Source: G965216905 sp965216905 (lineage in GTDB: Bacteria; Actinomycetota; Acidimicrobiia; Spongiisociales; ZC4RG35). Taken from it: DNA of 64,000 bases. Shown here one piece after another: positions 25,994 to 34,374 of the stretch (its first letter is position 1; each line of letters begins with the position of its first letter). Under the pieces are notes generated by a model that saw nothing but the letters and a program-made list of their open reading frames with translations, had not been told where the DNA came from and did not search any database. Location of the stretch: NCBI GenBank assembly GCA_965216905.1, contig OZ244213.1, forward strand, positions 682,001-746,000, read 5' to 3'. The position numbers and the translations under genes are program-made.

Positions 25994-26298
25994 CAGAACC
26001 TCATCAGATTGAAGTCGTCGACGTTGGCAGACCGTCGGTTCCGGAAGATGAGCAGCACGATGGCGAGTCCGATGCCCACCTCCGCTGCGGCCACGGTGAT
26101 GACGAAGATCGAGAAGATCTGACCGACCGCGTCCGGCGTTCGCAGCACCGCCTCGAACGCGATCAGGTTGATGTTGACCGCGTTGAGCATCAGCTCGATG
26201 GCCAGGAGGATCATCACCGCGTTGCGGCGCACGAGCAGGCCGTAGACGCCGAGCGCAAAGAGACCGGCGGCCAGGACCAGGAACTGCGAGGCGATCAC
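25993..26298 (-). CDS. nuoK: NADH-quinone oxidoreductase subunit K (cluster 1)
   Basis: A 101-residue, three-helix subunit. LLAIELMLNAVNINLIAF holds the essential membrane Glu, and VAAAEVGIGLAIVLLIFR the second, both needed for proton transfer. GTG start at 26298, which overlaps the stop of the upstream 43-residue ORF by four bases (GTGA) and gives the family length. Confidence 0.95.
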   Translation of the reverse strand: MIASQFLVLAAGLFALGVYGLLVRRNAVMILLAIELMLNAVNINLIAFEAVLRTPDAVGQIFSIFVITVAAAEVGIGLAIVLLIFRNRRSANVDDFNLMRF

Positions 26299-26426
26299 GA
26301 GCCGTCTCCCACCTGGTCGTCGTCTCTCCGGCGGTCGAACAGCCACACACCGCCGAGGATCACGACCGCCGCGCCGGCGATGAGCAGCACCACGACGGCG
26401 GCGAGCGCAACCAATCCCATCCCCAT
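26295..26426 (-). CDS. 43-residue single-helix membrane ORF between nuoJ and nuoK
   Basis: Small ORF starting MGMGLVALAAVVVLLIAGAA, with one continuous hydrophobic helix (about 4-30), then DRRRDDD and a polar tail ending GDGS. Its ATG overlaps the nuoJ stop (TGATG, 26424-26428) and its TGA overlaps the nuoK start (GTGA), so it is tightly inserted in the translational chain of the operon. Positive residues after the helix predict an outside N-terminus by the positive-inside rule. No nuo subunit of this form is known to me between J and K; cluster 2 has no equivalent, as nuoJ and nuoK overlap there. Possibly an accessory or assembly subunit. Confidence 0.75.
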   Translation of the reverse strand: MGMGLVALAAVVVLLIAGAAVVILGGVWLFDRRRDDDQVGDGS

Positions 26427-26980
26427 CAAACCGCCCCCCGCTCTTCTTCTTCGGCCGGTGTCAGGTCACGCCGGGCGAGGGTGATCCCGCCGACGAGCGC
26501 CGCCAGCAGGATGAATCCGACGACTTCGAAAGGAAGGACGTAGCGGCCGAGCAGGCCTTCGGCAAGTGTGTCGGTGGACGTCGGTGTGCCCACCTGTTGG
26601 ATCTCGGTGGAACCGAAGGCGTTGATCGATGTCCACGCCAGCACGGCGAAGGTCGCCAGGGCCGACAACGCCGCAACCGGGCGCGCCTGCTTGTTGTCCA
26701 ATCCGACGTCGCGCACCACGGGAGCTCGCGTGATCATGATTCCGAACAGGAACAAGACGATGACGGCGCCGATGTAGACCAGCACCAGGACCCACGCCAC
26801 GAACTCGGCGGAGAGCAGCAAGATGAGGCCGGCGCTCCCGGCCAGCGTGGCGACCAGGAACAAGGCGGCATGCACCACGTTCTGGGAAGTGACCACCCGG
26901 AAGGCGGACGCCAGCACTGCCGCGCCGATCAACAGGTACACCCAGTTGACGGGTTCGGCGAGCCACACGTCGAAACTCAC
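26426..26980 (-). CDS. nuoJ: NADH-quinone oxidoreductase subunit J (cluster 1)
   Basis: A 184-residue, five-helix subunit. The family-typical NVVHAALFLVATLAGSAGL and LVLVYIGAVIVLFLFGIM (the TM3 region that changes conformation during turnover) are present. GTG start at 26980, overlapping the nuoI stop by four bases (GTGA). Its own stop overlaps the start of the 43-residue ORF (TGATG). Confidence 0.94.
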   Translation of the reverse strand: MSFDVWLAEPVNWVYLLIGAAVLASAFRVVTSQNVVHAALFLVATLAGSAGLILLLSAEFVAWVLVLVYIGAVIVLFLFGIMITRAPVVRDVGLDNKQARPVAALSALATFAVLAWTSINAFGSTEIQQVGTPTSTDTLAEGLLGRYVLPFEVVGFILLAALVGGITLARRDLTPAEEEERGAV

Positions 26981-27495
26981 GATTCCACCGCCGGGGCATC
27001 GGGAACGGTCTGCAGCCAGTCCTGGAGCCGATCCATGTCGTGCATCATGTCGCCCATCTGGTACTCGGAGTACTCGTACTCGGGGCTCCAGAAGAGTGCA
27101 TCGAAGGGGCACACCTCGACACAGATGCCGCAGTACATGCACAGCGCGTAGTCGATGTCGAAACGGTCGAGTGTCGCCCTGACCTTGACCCTCCCGCCCG
27201 GCTTCTCGGGTGGGATCTCCTGTTTGTGTCCCTCGATGTAGATACACCAGTCGGGGCACGAGCGGGCGCACAACATGCAGACCGTGCACGCCTCCTGATC
27301 GAGGGCGATCACCCCGCGCGCTCGGGCGACCGGCTGCTCCTTGACCTTCGGGTACATCACCGTGGCCAGGTTGTTCTTCGGAGCGAACAGCGTCTTGAAC
27401 ATGGTGACGAGGGTCACCTTCATGCCGGTGAGCAGGCCCTTGCCGGTGACGATCGGCACCCGGCGGCCAACCGGCTGCTGGTGTTGCGTGGCCAT
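26977..27495 (-). CDS. nuoI: NADH-quinone oxidoreductase subunit I (cluster 1)
   Basis: A 172-residue ferredoxin-like subunit that carries clusters N6a and N6b between the peripheral arm and the quinone site. Both CxxCxxCxxxCP motifs are complete: CTVCMLCARSCP and CMYCGICVEVCP. The 50-residue N-terminus is amphipathic (MKVTLVTMFKTLFAP) and anchors to the membrane arm. The ATG at 27495 overlaps the nuoH stop (TGATG). Confidence 0.95.
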   Translation of the reverse strand: MATQHQQPVGRRVPIVTGKGLLTGMKVTLVTMFKTLFAPKNNLATVMYPKVKEQPVARARGVIALDQEACTVCMLCARSCPDWCIYIEGHKQEIPPEKPGGRVKVRATLDRFDIDYALCMYCGICVEVCPFDALFWSPEYEYSEYQMGDMMHDMDRLQDWLQTVPDAPAVES

Positions 27496-28499
27496 CAGAA
27501 CACCACCTTGGCGATGCCGGTTGCGACGATGTTGAGCAGCGAGAGCGGGATCAGCCACTTCCAAGCCAGGGTCTGCAACTGATCCTCGCGGAACCGCGGG
27601 AACGTCCAGCGGAACCAGATCATCAGGAACACGAGGAGAAACACCTTGGCCGAGAGGATCAGCGGGCCGAGGACGTCGAGTTGGGCGTCGCCGAGGCCGG
27701 GGAGCCACCAGCCGCCGAGGAACAACGTGGCGGCGATGGCGGCCATCGAGAACATGTTGGCGAACTCGGCCAGGAAGAAGAACAGGAACCGGAAGCCCGA
27801 GTACTCGGTGACGTATCCCATCACCAGCTCCGACTCGGCGATCGGCATGTCGAACGGGATCCGACTCAACTCGGCCAGCGCGGCGATCATGAAGATCACA
27901 AAGCCGACGGCCTGCGGAACCACGAACGGCATCCCGCCACCCCAACCGGTCTCCGAGAGCCATCCGGCCTGGGCGGCGACGATGCCCTGCATGCTCATCG
28001 TGCCCGCCAGCGCCACCACGCCCACCACCGACAAGACGAGGGGCAGCTCGTAGGCGATGAGCTGGCCGGCGGCCCGGAGCCCGCCCATCAGCGAGTACTT
28101 GTTGGCCGACGACCACCCGGCCACCAGCACGCCGATGGTGGAGATCGACGAGATCGCCAGGGCGTAGAAGATGCCGATGTCGAGATCCTGGACGATCAGG
28201 GAGGGCCCGAACGGGATCACGACGAACAAGGCGACGGTGCCGATGAACACCAGCATCGGGGCCATCTTGAAGACCGGACGGTCGGCATCGGCCGGGACCA
28301 GATCCTCCTTCTGGAAGAACTTGATGCCGTCGGCCAGCAACTGTGCCCAACCCCACCGCCCACCGGCGAAGTACGGCCCGACCCGGTTCTGCATCTTCGC
28401 CGACAGCTTCAACTCGGCGAACCCGATCAGGAGTCCCGCCGCCGGGATCAGCGCGGCGATGATCCCCACCTTCAGCAACAGTGACAGCCAGAAGTTCAC
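27495..28499 (-). CDS. nuoH: NADH-quinone oxidoreductase subunit H (cluster 1)
   Basis: A 334-residue, eight-helix subunit forming the quinone entry chamber. Typical segments are ELKLSAKMQNRVGPY, WAQLLADGIKFF, AELSRIPFDMPIAESELVMGY and TEYSGFRFLFFFLAEF. GTG start at 28499. Upstream, where nuoE, F and G would normally lie, there are only 127 bp containing a heptamer array, after which nuoD begins. Confidence 0.95.
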   Translation of the reverse strand: MNFWLSLLLKVGIIAALIPAAGLLIGFAELKLSAKMQNRVGPYFAGGRWGWAQLLADGIKFFQKEDLVPADADRPVFKMAPMLVFIGTVALFVVIPFGPSLIVQDLDIGIFYALAISSISTIGVLVAGWSSANKYSLMGGLRAAGQLIAYELPLVLSVVGVVALAGTMSMQGIVAAQAGWLSETGWGGGMPFVVPQAVGFVIFMIAALAELSRIPFDMPIAESELVMGYVTEYSGFRFLFFFLAEFANMFSMAAIAATLFLGGWWLPGLGDAQLDVLGPLILSAKVFLLVFLMIWFRWTFPRFREDQLQTLAWKWLIPLSLLNIVATGIAKVVF

Positions 28500-28553
28500 G
28501 CCGCCTCGCTTCGCTTCGGCTGCAGGACGCGCGGGGCGAGCCCCCGATCTCCG

Positions 28554-28602
28554 GCGTACTGCGTACCGCCTACTGCGTACTGCGTACCGCGTACCGCGTA
28601 CC
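28554..28602. repeat. Seven tandem heptamers (GCGTACY) at the nuoD/nuoH junction
   Basis: Units on the plus strand, in order: GCGTACT, GCGTACC, GCCTACT, GCGTACT, GCGTACC, GCGTACC, GCGTACC. Only one unit departs from GCGTACY. The array is flanked by GGGGCGAG on both sides (28533-28540 and 28605-28612). It sits exactly where nuoEFG are absent. Heptameric short tandem repeats are known as expandable intergenic elements in several bacterial groups; whether this one is a deletion scar or a later insertion is not decided. Confidence 0.9.
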
Positions 28603-28626
28603 TCGGGGCGAGCACTGCAAGCCCCC

Positions 28627-29822
<1,196 letters not shown>

Positions 29823-29823
<1 letters not shown>

Positions 29824-30467
29824 CAGGCTTCCGGGTTCTCGGTGCTCGGTGAGCCGTCGTCGGCTTCGGAGTCGTCGTTCTCGGGCATCGCTTCGACGTC
29901 CACCTTCCCCGGCCATGGCTTGACCTCACGACTCAGGAGCCGGAAGCTCTTCCGCAGCGGGTTGCCCAGGAACCCATCGGGGAGATACAGCGGACCAGGC
30001 GACGGGTGGCCGTCGAAGCTGATGCCGAACATCTCCGCCGCCTCGCGTTCGTGCCAGTTCGCTCCCGGATACACGCCGGTGATGCTGTCGATCTGGGGCG
30101 CGTCGTGATCGAGCACCGTCGAGAAGGTCACCATCCGGCCCTCGGAGAGATCCGACACCGTGCACAGGAGTTCGATCCGTTCTTCCAGGTCGTCGTCCGA
30201 CGGGGCGTCTCCGACCGCCACCTCCTTCGCCCAGTCGATCGCCGAGAGCCACGAAAAGAACACCAGACCGTCGTCTCTCGCCGTTGTGAGGGTGTCGACC
30301 CAGCGACTCGAATCGACCGCCACCTTGTCGATGCCGCGGGCAGGCACGGCCTCACCCCCGACCCGTTCGGCGAGCGCCTGCGCCGCTTCCGAAGGAGCGG
30401 AGGGGTCCGGCTCGGAGTCGGTCGCCTCGGTCGTCTCGATGTCAGGCGGGCTGGCGGTCACGCTCAT
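29823..30467 (-). CDS. nuoC: NADH-quinone oxidoreductase subunit C (cluster 1)
   Basis: A 214-residue 30-kDa-type subunit of the connecting arm. The family core ITGVYPGANWHEREAAEMFG is present and is followed by GHPSPGPLYLPDGF. An acidic, Ser/Pro-rich N-terminus (about 30 residues) and a similar C-terminal tail flank the domain and look disordered. The ATG at 30467 overlaps nuoB by 26 bases; an upstream in-frame start at 30491 is less likely. NuoC and NuoD are separate here, unlike the fused enterobacterial form. Confidence 0.92.
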
Positions 30468-30939
30468 TCCACTTCTGCTTGATGTCCTCACCCTGGATCT
30501 TCTCTTGAAGGAGCAGGATCCCTTCGAGCAACGCCTCCGGCCTCGGAGGGCAGCCGGGCACGTACACGTCCACCGGGATCAGCTGGTCCACGCCCTTGGT
30601 GACCGAGTACGAATCCCAGTAGGGACCACCGCAGTTGGCGCAGCTACCCATCGAGATGACGTACTTCGGCTCAGGCATCTGGTCGTAGAGGCGCTTGACC
30701 GCCGGGGCCATCTTGTCGGTGACGGTGCCGGCCACCACCATCAGGTCTGCCTGGCGGGGCGAGGCGGGGAGTGGAATGATCCCGAACCGCATCGAGTCAT
30801 AACGGGGACCGGAGGCCGCCATCATCTCGATGGCACAGCAGGCCAGCCCGAATTGGAAGAGCCAGAGGGAGTACTTCCTGGACCAGTTGAGCAGCCAGGA
30901 CACCGGCTTCGGCATGCCGAATCGCTGCGCTACTCCCAC
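30442..30939 (-). CDS. nuoB: NADH-quinone oxidoreductase subunit B (cluster 1)
   Basis: A 165-residue PSST-type subunit that holds the terminal N2 4Fe-4S cluster. Ligands are visible in LACCAIEMM (adjacent Cys pair), MGSCANCGGPY and VPGCPPRPE. GTG at 30939 is used and overlaps the nuoA stop by 10 bases. An ATG at 30915 (MPKPVSWLL) would give a 157-residue protein and cannot be excluded, since no clear ribosome site favours either. Confidence 0.93.
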   Translation of the reverse strand: MGVAQRFGMPKPVSWLLNWSRKYSLWLFQFGLACCAIEMMAASGPRYDSMRFGIIPLPASPRQADLMVVAGTVTDKMAPAVKRLYDQMPEPKYVISMGSCANCGGPYWDSYSVTKGVDQLIPVDVYVPGCPPRPEALLEGILLLQEKIQGEDIKQKWNERDRQPA

Positions 30940-31295
30940 CGCAACACGCCCTTCTTGATGGCGTAGAAGAGGCCTTCGATCAGGGTGAGCATGAAGAGGA
31001 CGATGGCGACCAGCCCGAACATCCCCAGTCGCTCCGCCGCGATCGCCCACGGGAAGATGAACACTGCTTCCACATCGAAGATGACGAAGAGCAGGCCGAA
31101 CACGTAATACCGGACGTACGTCTGGCTCCACCCGGCACCGACCGGATCGACCCCGCACTCGTAGGTGAGCGCCTTCTCGCGAGTGGGGTTGGTCGGGCGC
31201 AGCACGGTCGCAAGGCCCAGGAGGGCGGCGACGAGAACGATCCCGAGCGCGGCGAACACGCCGACGGTGATGTACTGCTCGAAGTACGGCGTCAT
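30930..31295 (-). CDS. nuoA: NADH-quinone oxidoreductase subunit A (cluster 1)
   Basis: A 121-residue, three-helix subunit with the conserved loop TYECGVDPVG, whose Cys becomes exposed in the deactive state of some complexes. RYYVFGLLFVIFDVEAVFIFPW follows in the second helix. First gene of the operon. AGGAGAAGG eight bases before the ATG at 31295 is the strongest ribosome site in the cluster, as expected for a leading gene. Confidence 0.95.
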   Translation of the reverse strand: MTPYFEQYITVGVFAALGIVLVAALLGLATVLRPTNPTREKALTYECGVDPVGAGWSQTYVRYYVFGLLFVIFDVEAVFIFPWAIAAERLGMFGLVAIVLFMLTLIEGLFYAIKKGVLRWE

Positions 31296-31343
31296 GCGAC
31301 CGCCTTCTCCTGTCGCGACGGGTAGGGGTCCATCTGCGGGGCG

Positions 31344-31371
31344 AGTATAGGAATGGGGGGACGCCGCCCAA
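31344..31371 (-). promoter_or_regulatory. Candidate promoter of nuo cluster 1
   Basis: On the minus strand TTGGGC (31371 to 31366) and TATACT (31349 to 31344) are separated by 16 bp. The predicted start near 31337 leaves a leader of about 42 nt before nuoA. The -10 element is identical to the one over tetR in this window. Confidence 0.6.
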
Positions 31372-31425
31372 ATCTTCTCGACCGCCGATCGTGACCGAGG
31401 TCGGCGAACGTGCCAGGCTGAGTCG

Positions 31426-32514
31426 ATGGGCGCACTGCCGACCGTTGGTCGTCTCGACGAACTGATACTGGCGGTGGAGGGTCGACTGTCCGGGAACCGC
31501 CGGAACGACCTGGAAGTCGACCGTTGCATCCCCGATGCGACCAGCTACCTGGTGGTGCTCTTCGACGGACTCGGCTCGCACCAGCTGACCCACGAGGCCG
31601 GATCGGATCTCGCGGCTGCCCACGTCGGCGACCTGCAGGCCCCGTTTCCGACCACGACCACGGTGAGCCTCTCGACCATCGCCACCGGCCGCACCCCCGG
31701 TGCACACGGAGTCATCGGCCACCTGATGTGGCTTCCGGAACATGGGCGGGTGGTCAACACGCTGAAGTGGGTCGATCTGACCGGAGCGGCGATCGACCAC
31801 GAGACCAGCCGAATGCTCCCGTTCCCGAACGTATGGGAACGGCTGACGGCGGCCGGTGTCGAGCCGGTCACCGTCCAGCCCGGCAACTACACCGATTCCC
31901 CACTGTCTCGCATGCTGTACCGGGGATGCCGGTTCGAAGGGGTCTGGGACATCGACGAGCTGGTGGCGGCCAGCCTCGACCTGGCCGCGAAGCCGCGCCG
32001 CCTGGTCTTCACGTATCTCCCGCATGTGGACGTGGCTGCCCACGTGCACGGTCAGCGGTCGGCCGAGTACGCCGCGGCGATCGCCCTCGCCAACCGGGTG
32101 TGGTCGGCACTCGCCGCCGGCCTCCCGGACGGGGTCCGGCTGTTGGGGACGGCCGATCACGGGCACGTCGACTACGACGCCGGAGAGAAACTCATCGTCC
32201 GAGAGCCGTACCTGGACGAGTTGACCCTGTTCGGAGACGCACGTTCGATCTTCGCGACCGGCCCGGCAGAGACCATCGACCGTCTCGCCCGGCGAACCGG
32301 GGCAACCGTCGTGGTTCGCTCCGAGTTGGTGCGCCTGCTCGAAACGCCCGACTCCCCCCACCCGAATCTCGACGAACGATTGCCGGACGCGGCGGTACTG
32401 GCGCCACCCGGCATGGTCATCCTTCCCAGAGGTTTCGACAAGCGGCTGACCGGATACCACGGCGGGCTCAGCCCGGCGGAACGCGCCATTCCGCTGCTCC
32501 GCGCCGGTCGGTGA
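31426..32514 (+). CDS. Alkaline phosphatase superfamily protein (type I phosphodiesterase/nucleotide pyrophosphatase-like)
   Basis: A 362-residue enzyme. The N-terminal metal site is in VLFDGLGSH and the nucleophile Thr/Ser region is FPTTTTVSLSTIATG, followed by PGAHGVIG, the classical start of the NPP fold. Later metal ligands are seen in YLPHVDVAAHVHG and GTADHGHVDY; YHGGLSPAERAIPLL closes the fold. There is no signal peptide or membrane helix, so it is cytoplasmic. The physiological substrate is unknown. It is divergent from nuoA. Confidence 0.85.
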   Translation: MGALPTVGRLDELILAVEGRLSGNRRNDLEVDRCIPDATSYLVVLFDGLGSHQLTHEAGSDLAAAHVGDLQAPFPTTTTVSLSTIATGRTPGAHGVIGHLMWLPEHGRVVNTLKWVDLTGAAIDHETSRMLPFPNVWERLTAAGVEPVTVQPGNYTDSPLSRMLYRGCRFEGVWDIDELVAASLDLAAKPRRLVFTYLPHVDVAAHVHGQRSAEYAAAIALANRVWSALAAGLPDGVRLLGTADHGHVDYDAGEKLIVREPYLDELTLFGDARSIFATGPAETIDRLARRTGATVVVRSELVRLLETPDSPHPNLDERLPDAAVLAPPGMVILPRGFDKRLTGYHGGLSPAERAIPLLRAGR

Positions 32515-32535
32515 GCGGTCGACCTCCGGCGGGGA

Positions 32536-33186
32536 TCAGGATACGAAGAGCCGCTCGGCGATATACGGGCCCACGCCAACCTGGGGAGCTTCCCCGACGG
32601 CCACGGTGAGGGTGCCATTGGGTGACCGATGCACCACGGTGACGTCGGCGCCCGGCCGGAGATCGTGCCGGTCGAGGAAGTCCATGATCTCGCCATCGAG
32701 TTCGAGCTCCTCGGAGATTCGTTCCACCCGGCCGGTGCCCTCCAACTCGGCAAGGGGCTGGACCGGCGGCGGCCGGTAGCCGGCGCCCGGGATGGGATTC
32801 CCGTGCGGGCAGGTCTTGGGGTCCCCCAACTTCTCCCAGATCGCCTTCTCGACGTCGTCGGAGATGGCGTGCTCCCACACCTCCGCTTCGGGATGCACCT
32901 TCACCCAGGGAAGGCCCAGAACCTCGACGAGAAACCGTTCTGCCAGCCGATGCCGCCGCACCACCACCTCGGCCAGGTGCCGGCCGGCATCGGTCAGTTG
33001 CAGCTCGTCGGCGGATACGACCAAACCATCGTCCACCATGTGCCGAATCATCTCCGACACCGAGGCCCGGCTCACACCCAGCCACTGGGCGATGCGGGCC
33101 TGGATCACCGGCAGACCGGTTTCCCGAACCTCGTAGATGGCCGCGGCGTACTCGCGGTAGGGCGCTCGGTACTCGGTCACACTCAT
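32536..33186 (-). CDS. DtxR/MntR-family metal-dependent transcriptional regulator
   Basis: A 216-residue regulator. A winged helix (about 8-65, with IAQWLGVSRASVSEMIRHM) is followed by a dimerisation/metal domain with RRHRLAERFLVEVLG and HPEAEVWEHAISDDVEKAI. These carry the His/Glu ligands typical of iron or manganese sensing. A C-terminal SH3/FeoA-like domain (about 140-216) completes the IdeR-type layout. It is divergent from an Fbp-type iron importer, and an 18-bp palindrome lies between them, so iron-dependent repression of the importer is inferred. Fe versus Mn cannot be decided by sequence alone. Confidence 0.9.
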   Translation of the reverse strand: MSVTEYRAPYREYAAAIYEVRETGLPVIQARIAQWLGVSRASVSEMIRHMVDDGLVVSADELQLTDAGRHLAEVVVRRHRLAERFLVEVLGLPWVKVHPEAEVWEHAISDDVEKAIWEKLGDPKTCPHGNPIPGAGYRPPPVQPLAELEGTGRVERISEELELDGEIMDFLDRHDLRPGADVTVVHRSPNGTLTVAVGEAPQVGVGPYIAERLFVS

Positions 33187-33244
33187 CGTATGGCCGAATG
33201 CTACCCACCGCCCCGCCCAGTCCGCCATCGGACCGAACACCGGA

Positions 33245-33262
33245 TGTCAGGCGCACCTGACA
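33245..33262. promoter_or_regulatory. Candidate DtxR-family operator between the regulator and the iron ABC operon
   Basis: TGTCAGGCGCACCTGACA has perfect 7-bp arms TGTCAGG/CCTGACA around a 4-bp centre. A partial further copy, GCGTCAGGGGC, lies at 33267-33277. The site is about 58 bp from the regulator ATG and 53 bp from the fbpA ATG, placed to control both divergent genes. It differs from the classic iron box, so a distinct specificity is likely. Confidence 0.65.
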
Positions 33263-33315
33263 GGCAGCGTCAGGGGCATTTGCACTATCGGGATAGGAGA
33301 AATACCGTCCGCCCC

Positions 33316-34338
33316 ATGCAGCGCACGATCACGGTCCTCGCAACGCTCATGCTCGTACTGACCGCCTGTGGCGATTCGACGGGATCCGAGACCACCACCG
33401 CCGACGCATCGACGGAACCGCTGGTGGTGTACTCCGGCCGGAACGAGAACTTCGCCCAGCCCGTCGTCGATGCTTTCGTCGAATCGACCGGCATCGACGT
33501 CGAGGTTCGGTACGCCGGCACCGGCGAGCTCGCCACCACCCTCCTCGCCGAGGGTGATGCGTCACCCGCCGACGTGTTCTGGGCACAGGACCCCGCCTTC
33601 ATCGGCGGAATCGCCAACGAAGGCATGCTGGCCGAACTCGATCAAACGGTTCTCGACCTCGTCCCCTCCCGATTCCGTGACGGCGAAGGGCGCTGGGTGG
33701 GCATCACCGGGCGGAGCCGGGTGATGGTCTTCAACACCGATCTGGTGCCGAGCGCCGACCTGCCGTCGTCGGTGTGGGAGCTGACCGAGGACCGATGGAA
33801 CGGCCGTCTCGGTATTGCCCCGACGAACGGATCGTTCGTGGCATTCGTCACCGGGATGGTCCTGCTCGAAGGTGAGGACCGGACCCGGGAGTGGCTGGCC
33901 GGGATCGCAGCCAACGACCCGATCGTCTTCGACGGCAACGGCGCAATCGTCGACGCGGTCGTGGCGGGCGACGTGCCGGCCGGCCTGGTCAATCACTACT
34001 ACCTCCTCCAACGCGTCGCCGAGCAGGGCGACGTGCCCGCCTCGAACCTGTTCTTCGCCGACGACGATCCCGGGGCATTGGTGATGGCCGCCGGGGCCGG
34101 TGTGCTGACGTCCTCCACCCGGCCGGACGCCGCCGAACAGTTCGTCGCACACCTGCTTTCCGAGGAGTCCCAGCGCCACTTCCTGACGCTGTTCGAGTAC
34201 CCGCTCGTCGAGGGGATCGGCACGCCGGCCGACCAACCACCACTCGAGGAGCTCCCGGTGGTCGACCTCGATCTGACCGATACCGCCGACACGCTCGAGC
34301 CGGCGCTCGAGCTGATCGCCGAGGCCGGGCTCAGTTGA
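33316..34338 (+). CDS. fbpA: Iron(III) ABC transporter substrate-binding lipoprotein
   Basis: A 340-residue extracytoplasmic binding protein of the FbpA/FutA class. The signal peptide ends in the lipobox LTAC (Cys18), followed by a Ser/Thr-rich spacer. VVYSGRNENFAQPVVDAF starts the mature fold. FWAQDPAFIG and GLVNHYYLLQRV are present, the latter with the adjacent Tyr pair that binds ferric ion in this class. First gene of an fbpABC operon downstream of the palindromic operator. The ATG at 33316 is fixed by the signal peptide. Confidence 0.92.
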   Translation: MQRTITVLATLMLVLTACGDSTGSETTTADASTEPLVVYSGRNENFAQPVVDAFVESTGIDVEVRYAGTGELATTLLAEGDASPADVFWAQDPAFIGGIANEGMLAELDQTVLDLVPSRFRDGEGRWVGITGRSRVMVFNTDLVPSADLPSSVWELTEDRWNGRLGIAPTNGSFVAFVTGMVLLEGEDRTREWLAGIAANDPIVFDGNGAIVDAVVAGDVPAGLVNHYYLLQRVAEQGDVPASNLFFADDDPGALVMAAGAGVLTSSTRPDAAEQFVAHLLSEESQRHFLTLFEYPLVEGIGTPADQPPLEELPVVDLDLTDTADTLEPALELIAEAGLS

Positions 34339-34374
34339 CAACCGGCGCCGAAGACCACCCCTGATCTGCGGTCC

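Noticed and set aside
28554..28602. A minimal CRISPR array
   Set aside because: Units are 7 bp with no spacers and no cas genes are present; it is a simple tandem repeat.
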